Source: Duganella sp. CF402 (GTDB lineage Bacteria > Pseudomonadota > Gammaproteobacteria > Burkholderiales > Burkholderiaceae_D). From it: a DNA stretch of 64,000 bases. The translations under genes and the position numbers were made by a program. The stretch spans positions 868,001 to 932,000 of the forward strand of contig NZ_FOBG01000001.1 in NCBI RefSeq assembly GCF_900109645.1, given 5' to 3'. Shown one piece after another: positions 60,490 to 64,000 of this stretch. The notes below the pieces were generated by a model that saw only the letters and a program-made list of their open reading frames with translations, did not search any database and was not told where the DNA came from. How positions within the stretch are numbered: position 1 is the stretch's first letter; the number at the start of each line of letters is the position of its first letter.

Positions 60490-63104
60490 TACCAGTCCTC
60501 CCTGACGGCGCGTATCGGTCCGCCGGACAGCGACTGGCGGCCGGCCAGCAGCGCGGTGAGCGCGGCGGCGGCCAGCAGCAGGCCGGCCACGCCGCCCAGC
60601 AGCGGCCAAGGCAGGTGCAGTTGCATGGTCCAGTGGAACGATTGCGGATTGACGACAAAAACCAGAATCAGGCTAATCACCCATCCCAGCACAAAACCTG
60701 TGACGATGCCGAGCGCGGTCAGCGAGCCGCCTTCAATCGCCAGTATCGCCAGCACTTGCTTGCGGGTGACGCCGACGTGGCGCAGCATGCCGAACTCCTT
60801 TGCCCGCGCCAGCGTTTGCGCCGAGAAGGTCGCGGCCACGCCGAGCAGGCCGATGACGATGGCGATCGCTTCCAGCAAATAGGTGATGGCGAAGCTGCGG
60901 TCGAAAATCTTCATGCTCATGGCGCGGATCTCGGACGGCTCGCTGGCTTCCAGCAGCGCGGCAAACGGCAGCCGCTTGAGCGCGGCCAGCGTGTCCTCCG
61001 CCTTGGCGCCCGGCTTGAGCGACAGCGCCACGCCGCTCGCGTCCCGGTCGGCGGTGATGGCACGGTAGTCGCTCAATCGCATCTGGATAGTGCCGGTCGG
61101 CCGCGCATAGTCGCGCCAGACGCCGGCCACCTGGAATGCGTGCTGCGCGCCGTTGAGCGGCAGCTCGATGCGCTGGCCAACCTGCATGCCGTACAAATCC
61201 ACCATCGCTTCCGATACCCACACTGGCCGCGTGCCCGGCGCAGGCGCGCGCGTTTCGCCGACGATGGCCAGCGTGCGGTCAGGATGGGCCGCATCGACAT
61301 TGCGCGCCATGAGCACGACCGGCGGCCGGTCTGGCGCCAGCGACAAGCTGCGCGTGCGCAGGAAGTCTGCATTGTCGACGCCGGGCAGTGCGGCCAGCGC
61401 GGTCTGTTCCTGTGGTCGCAGGCCCGCCGTCGCGCCGCCGCTGGCGGTGCCGACGTAGATATCGGCCGGCAGGATGTGCAGCAGCCAGTCATCCAGCGAC
61501 ACGCGGAAACTCGCGACCATGATGGCCATCGCCACCATCAGGCTAAAGCTGGACAGCACGCCGCCGAGCGCAATGCCGGCCTGGCTGGAGGCGTTGGCGA
61601 GCCGCGCCAAGGTCAGCGTCACCACTGCGGAGGCTTGCGGATGCGTCGCCGTGGCCGCGCTCCAGCGCCGGTGAGCAAAGCGGAACACGACGGCCGCAAG
61701 GCGCGGCATCAGGCCGATGGCGCCGATCAGTAGCAGCGCAATCGACAGGTAGCCGAACAGCGGCAGCTCGAAGACCGGCGGCGCTTGCGATAGCAGCGCG
61801 GCCAATGCCATCAGCAACAGCGATGGCCAGGCGCGCGCGAGACGGGACATAGCGGCTTCCTCGCTACCGGATTTGAGCGCGACGGCGGGCTTGGCGCGGG
61901 CCGCGTCCAGCGCCGGCGCGGCGCAGCCCAGCAAGGCGACGGCGACGCCGAGCGCGAAGTAGACGGCGGCGGCCACCGGTGTGAAGTGCACCGCCGGGCG
62001 CACGCCGGAGAAGAAGCCGGCGCCAAGGTCTGCGCCCATGAAATGCAGCGCGGTCGCGGCCATGCCGTAGCCGGCTGCGATGCCGATGGCCGATCCGGCC
62101 ACGCCCAGGCACAGGCCTTCGAGCAAAATCTGGCGCAGCAGGCGATGGCGGTCCATGCCCAGCACGCGCAGCAGCGCGAACTGGCTGCGGCGACGGATCA
62201 CGGACAGCGCCTGCGTGGAGAACACGAGGAAGGCGCCGGTGAACAGCGCCACCAATGCCAGCACGGTCAGGTTGACCCGGTAAGCACGGCTCATGCCTTC
62301 GTTGCGGTTGTTCTGTTCTTCGTCGTTGGGCTGATTGACGCGGAAGCGGCCGGGGTACTGGCGTTGCAGGTCCTGCTGCAGCTGGGCCTTGAAGGTTTCG
62401 CGGTTGACGCCATCGCGCAGTTTGAGATCGATACGTGAAAGCTGGCCGAGTTTTTCGAAGCGCCATTGGGCGGCTCCGATATCCATCACGGCGATGCGCT
62501 GGCCTGCGCGCGCGCCAGGCATTGGGCCGGCCACGCGCAGGGTGAGTTGATTGGTGCCGACTTGTAGCGCAATCGCGCCGTTCTTCGACTGCAGCCATTG
62601 CTGGGCGGCGGGGGAGAGGAACAGGGCGTCGTCGGCGAGTGTGTCTTCAAGGCGGCCGTCAGCGGGCGTGCCTAGCAGGTCGGGCGAGACGTAGCTGGCG
62701 CGGAAAGCGTCTACACCGATGATCTTGAGGGCGGTGCGCTGGCCGGGCACGGAGGCGTCGAATTCCAATACCGGCGAGGCGACCACCACGCCATCGCGCT
62801 GCGCCAGTGTCGGGTAGATTGCTTCATCGAAGAACGCCTCGCTGCCGCGCACCTGGATGTCGGCGACGCCGGACAGGCTTTTCACAGCGGCCGAGAACTC
62901 GTTGAAGGCGGCCGCGTTAATCAGATGGATGGCGAAGCCGAGCGAGATGCCGACCGCGATAGCGGCAATCGCCACCAGCGCCCGCACCGGATGTGTGCGC
63001 CACTCTCCCAGCAGGAGCCAGCGCGACAAGCGGCGCATCGACACGGAAGGCGCGCTCGCGATGGCCGGCGCGGGCGGCGTGGCTGGCGGCGCATGGACGT
63101 GCAT
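60489..63104 (-). CDS. Large FtsX-type ABC permease (MacB/AttFG-like)
   Basis: 871 residues from ATG at 63104, which overlaps the DUF4124 stop (ATGA). Two FtsX core modules are visible, the first with FALLRVLGMDRHRLLRQILLEG (in part), the second with GMLRHVGVTRKQVLAILAIEG near the end; about ten membrane helices in total with two large periplasmic loops. Such proteins pump lipids or peptides or release lipoproteins, always with a LolD-like ATPase. No such ATPase gene is seen next to it in the window. It is followed by the lipocalin-like gene in the order of att clusters. Confidence 0.9.
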   Translation of the reverse strand: MHVHAPPATPPAPAIASAPSVSMRRLSRWLLLGEWRTHPVRALVAIAAIAVGISLGFAIHLINAAAFNEFSAAVKSLSGVADIQVRGSEAFFDEAIYPTLAQRDGVVVASPVLEFDASVPGQRTALKIIGVDAFRASYVSPDLLGTPADGRLEDTLADDALFLSPAAQQWLQSKNGAIALQVGTNQLTLRVAGPMPGARAGQRIAVMDIGAAQWRFEKLGQLSRIDLKLRDGVNRETFKAQLQQDLQRQYPGRFRVNQPNDEEQNNRNEGMSRAYRVNLTVLALVALFTGAFLVFSTQALSVIRRRSQFALLRVLGMDRHRLLRQILLEGLCLGVAGSAIGIAAGYGMAATALHFMGADLGAGFFSGVRPAVHFTPVAAAVYFALGVAVALLGCAAPALDAARAKPAVALKSGSEEAAMSRLARAWPSLLLMALAALLSQAPPVFELPLFGYLSIALLLIGAIGLMPRLAAVVFRFAHRRWSAATATHPQASAVVTLTLARLANASSQAGIALGGVLSSFSLMVAMAIMVASFRVSLDDWLLHILPADIYVGTASGGATAGLRPQEQTALAALPGVDNADFLRTRSLSLAPDRPPVVLMARNVDAAHPDRTLAIVGETRAPAPGTRPVWVSEAMVDLYGMQVGQRIELPLNGAQHAFQVAGVWRDYARPTGTIQMRLSDYRAITADRDASGVALSLKPGAKAEDTLAALKRLPFAALLEASEPSEIRAMSMKIFDRSFAITYLLEAIAIVIGLLGVAATFSAQTLARAKEFGMLRHVGVTRKQVLAILAIEGGSLTALGIVTGFVLGWVISLILVFVVNPQSFHWTMQLHLPWPLLGGVAGLLLAAAALTALLAGRQSLSGGPIRAVREDW

Positions 63105-63508
63105 CAGCGCGGGCACTCCAGCGCCATTGCTTCGCCGGCGCGATGGGCGCGCAGGCGGGCGGTTTCGGTGGCGGAGCCGGTGGCGCGGCGGGCGTCTTCG
63201 TCGGCCCAGCGTTTCTTCAGCTTGAGCTGATCGCACTTTTTGCGCTGCACGGCGGCGTCTTTTGCTTCGCGAGCGGCTTCGCGCTCCTCACGCTCTTCGC
63301 GCTTGAGCCGCGACTTCTGCAGCGTGTCGGCTTGCTTTTGCTGGTTGCGCAGTGCGGCGCCTGCGGCAGGATCGGCCGGCGGCGCGGCTGGCGTTTCCAG
63401 CACCACGCTGGCGCCGGCAGCGCAAGGCGAATCGCTGTAAGTGACCTTGCCGTCCACCGTACATTTGTAGACAGCGCCCGCCAGCGCCGCAACGATCAGG
63501 ATATTCAT
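63104..63508 (-). CDS. DUF4124 domain protein
   Basis: 134 residues from ATG at 63508, with GAGG six bases ahead. A short exported N-terminal segment (NILIVAALAG) is followed directly by the DUF4124 hallmark AVYKCTVDGKVTYSDSPC, then a Pro/Ala spacer and a long charged helical tail (KREEREEREAAREAKD). Its Cys-containing front may bind a small ligand or be oxidised. It is coupled to the permease start (ATGA) and its own start overlaps the end of the upstream oxidase region by a short gap. Confidence 0.8.
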   Translation of the reverse strand: MNILIVAALAGAVYKCTVDGKVTYSDSPCAAGASVVLETPAAPPADPAAGAALRNQQKQADTLQKSRLKREEREEREAAREAKDAAVQRKKCDQLKLKKRWADEDARRATGSATETARLRAHRAGEAMALECPR

Positions 63509-63519
63509 CTCAGCCTCGC

Positions 63520-64000
63520 TCAAAGGATTTTACCGGGATTCATAATACCCAGCGGATCCAAGGCCGCTTTGATGGCTCGCATCATATTGAGTTCTACCGG
63601 CGATTTATAGCGCGCCAATTCATTGCGCTTCAACGCACCGATGCCATGTTCTGCCGAAATCGAACCGCCGAACGCCGCCACGCTATCGTGCACCACGCGG
63701 TTGACCTGATCCTGATTCCGCAGGAAGTCCTCGTTCGACACGCCCGCCGGCGGCGCAACGTTGAAATGCAGGTTGCCATCGCCCAGATGGCCGAAGCACA
63801 CCAGCTGGCAGCCGGGGAAGGCCGCATCCAGCAACGGCTCGGTAGCCGCAATAAAGTCCGCAATGCGCGACACCGGCAGCGAAATATCGTGCTTGATGTT
63901 CTTGCCCGCCTTGGCCTGCGCCAGCGGAATATGCTCGCGCAGCTGCCACAAGCCAGCCGATTGCGCGACCGACGTCGCCACCACCGCATCATCGATCGCA
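63520..64000 (-). CDS. FAD-linked oxidase C-terminal domain (D-lactate/glycolate dehydrogenase type), partial
   Basis: The gene continues beyond the end of the window; about 160 C-terminal residues are seen, read in frame from 63999. They match the FAD-oxidase C-terminal domain (GlcD/Dld2 type): REHIPLAQAKAGKNIKHDIS (part), CFGHLGDGNLHFNV with the His ligands, SISAEHGIGALKRNEL and DPLGIMNPGKIL at the end. Such enzymes oxidise 2-hydroxy acids, D-lactate or glycolate. The stop is 11 bp before the DUF4124 gene. The substrate cannot be told from this fragment. Confidence 0.93.
   Translation of the reverse strand, partial: AIDDAVVATSVAQSAGLWQLREHIPLAQAKAGKNIKHDISLPVSRIADFIAATEPLLDAAFPGCQLVCFGHLGDGNLHFNVAPPAGVSNEDFLRNQDQVNRVVHDSVAAFGGSISAEHGIGALKRNELARYKSPVELNMMRAIKAALDPLGIMNPGKIL

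Noticed and set aside
1..64000. tRNA, rRNA, prophage and CRISPR features.
   Set aside because: No cloverleaf, ribosomal, integrase/capsid or repeat-spacer signals were seen on reading both strands; a tRNA scan would be the decisive check.

Overview
The window is a 64 kb piece of a GC-rich (roughly 62-65 %) bacterial chromosome. It is densely packed with genes on both strands and has no gene-free stretch above about 260 bp. Gene content, RF2/LysRS/RecJ/LolCD/ComEC/Dcd housekeeping neighbourhoods, TonB receptors, a secreted amylase and paired DUF1501/DUF1800 proteins point to a betaproteobacterium of the order Burkholderiales, most likely Oxalobacteraceae (Massilia/Duganella/Janthinobacterium type). 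That placement is inferred from protein content, not from an rRNA gene; I saw no rRNA, tRNA or CRISPR array.

Layout. 1-4.5 kb: 3' part of a MalT-like LuxR regulator, a periplasmic solute-binding protein and a GGDEF diguanylate cyclase. 4.5-7.8 kb (minus): prfB (with its programmed +1 frameshift), a HAD phosphatase and lysS. 8-10.5 kb: lipoprotein-type CpdB nucleotidase and a Sel1 protein. 10.5-15.4 kb: a branched-chain amino acid ABC operon in which LivM and LivG are one fused protein. 15.4-16.4 kb: a compact, lower-GC REP-associated tyrosine transposase (RAYT) element bounded by a perfect 27-bp inverted repeat and sitting two bases behind livF. 16.4-22.2 kb: aldo/keto reductase, DUF4272 protein, YbaK editing protein, secreted alpha/beta hydrolase and 8-oxoguanine deaminase-type amidohydrolase. 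22.2-26 kb: a secreted GH43 enzyme translationally coupled to a shortened lipase-foldase-like protein, divergent from a secreted alpha-amylase with a starch-binding domain. 26-27.9 kb: DUF2288 protein, a RES/Xre toxin-antitoxin pair with a visible operator-promoter, and a small SnoaL-like secreted protein.

27.9-41.4 kb: recJ with an RpfE-like protein, lolC-lolD-tatD-type genes, a CsgG-like exported protein, a TonB-dependent receptor, comEC, an alpha/beta hydrolase and dcd. 41.4-45.2 kb: a CpxA/CpxR-like two-component system divergent from a CpxP/Spy-like chaperone, with two perfect CpxR boxes between them, then a strange Ser/Thr/Asp-rich protein. 45.2-49.2 kb: a Tat-exported lipoprotein of the intradiol dioxygenase fold, convergent with a DUF1800-DUF1501 pair. 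49.5-57.4 kb (minus): Orn/Lys/Arg decarboxylase with a structured leader, DUF4337 protein, a thyA-hydrolase-folA operon, rhlE and a threonine aldolase-type enzyme. 57.5-64 kb (minus): an MsbA-like ABC exporter, an AttH/CrtC lipocalin-like protein coupled to a large FtsX-type permease (without a visible ATPase partner), a DUF4124 protein and the 3' part of an FAD-linked oxidase.

The window is mostly ordinary core genome. The best leads for something less described are the RAYT element, the GH43/foldase-like pair, the envelope-stress block around the CpxR boxes together with the Tat dioxygenase lipoprotein, and the terminator-like leader of the decarboxylase gene.
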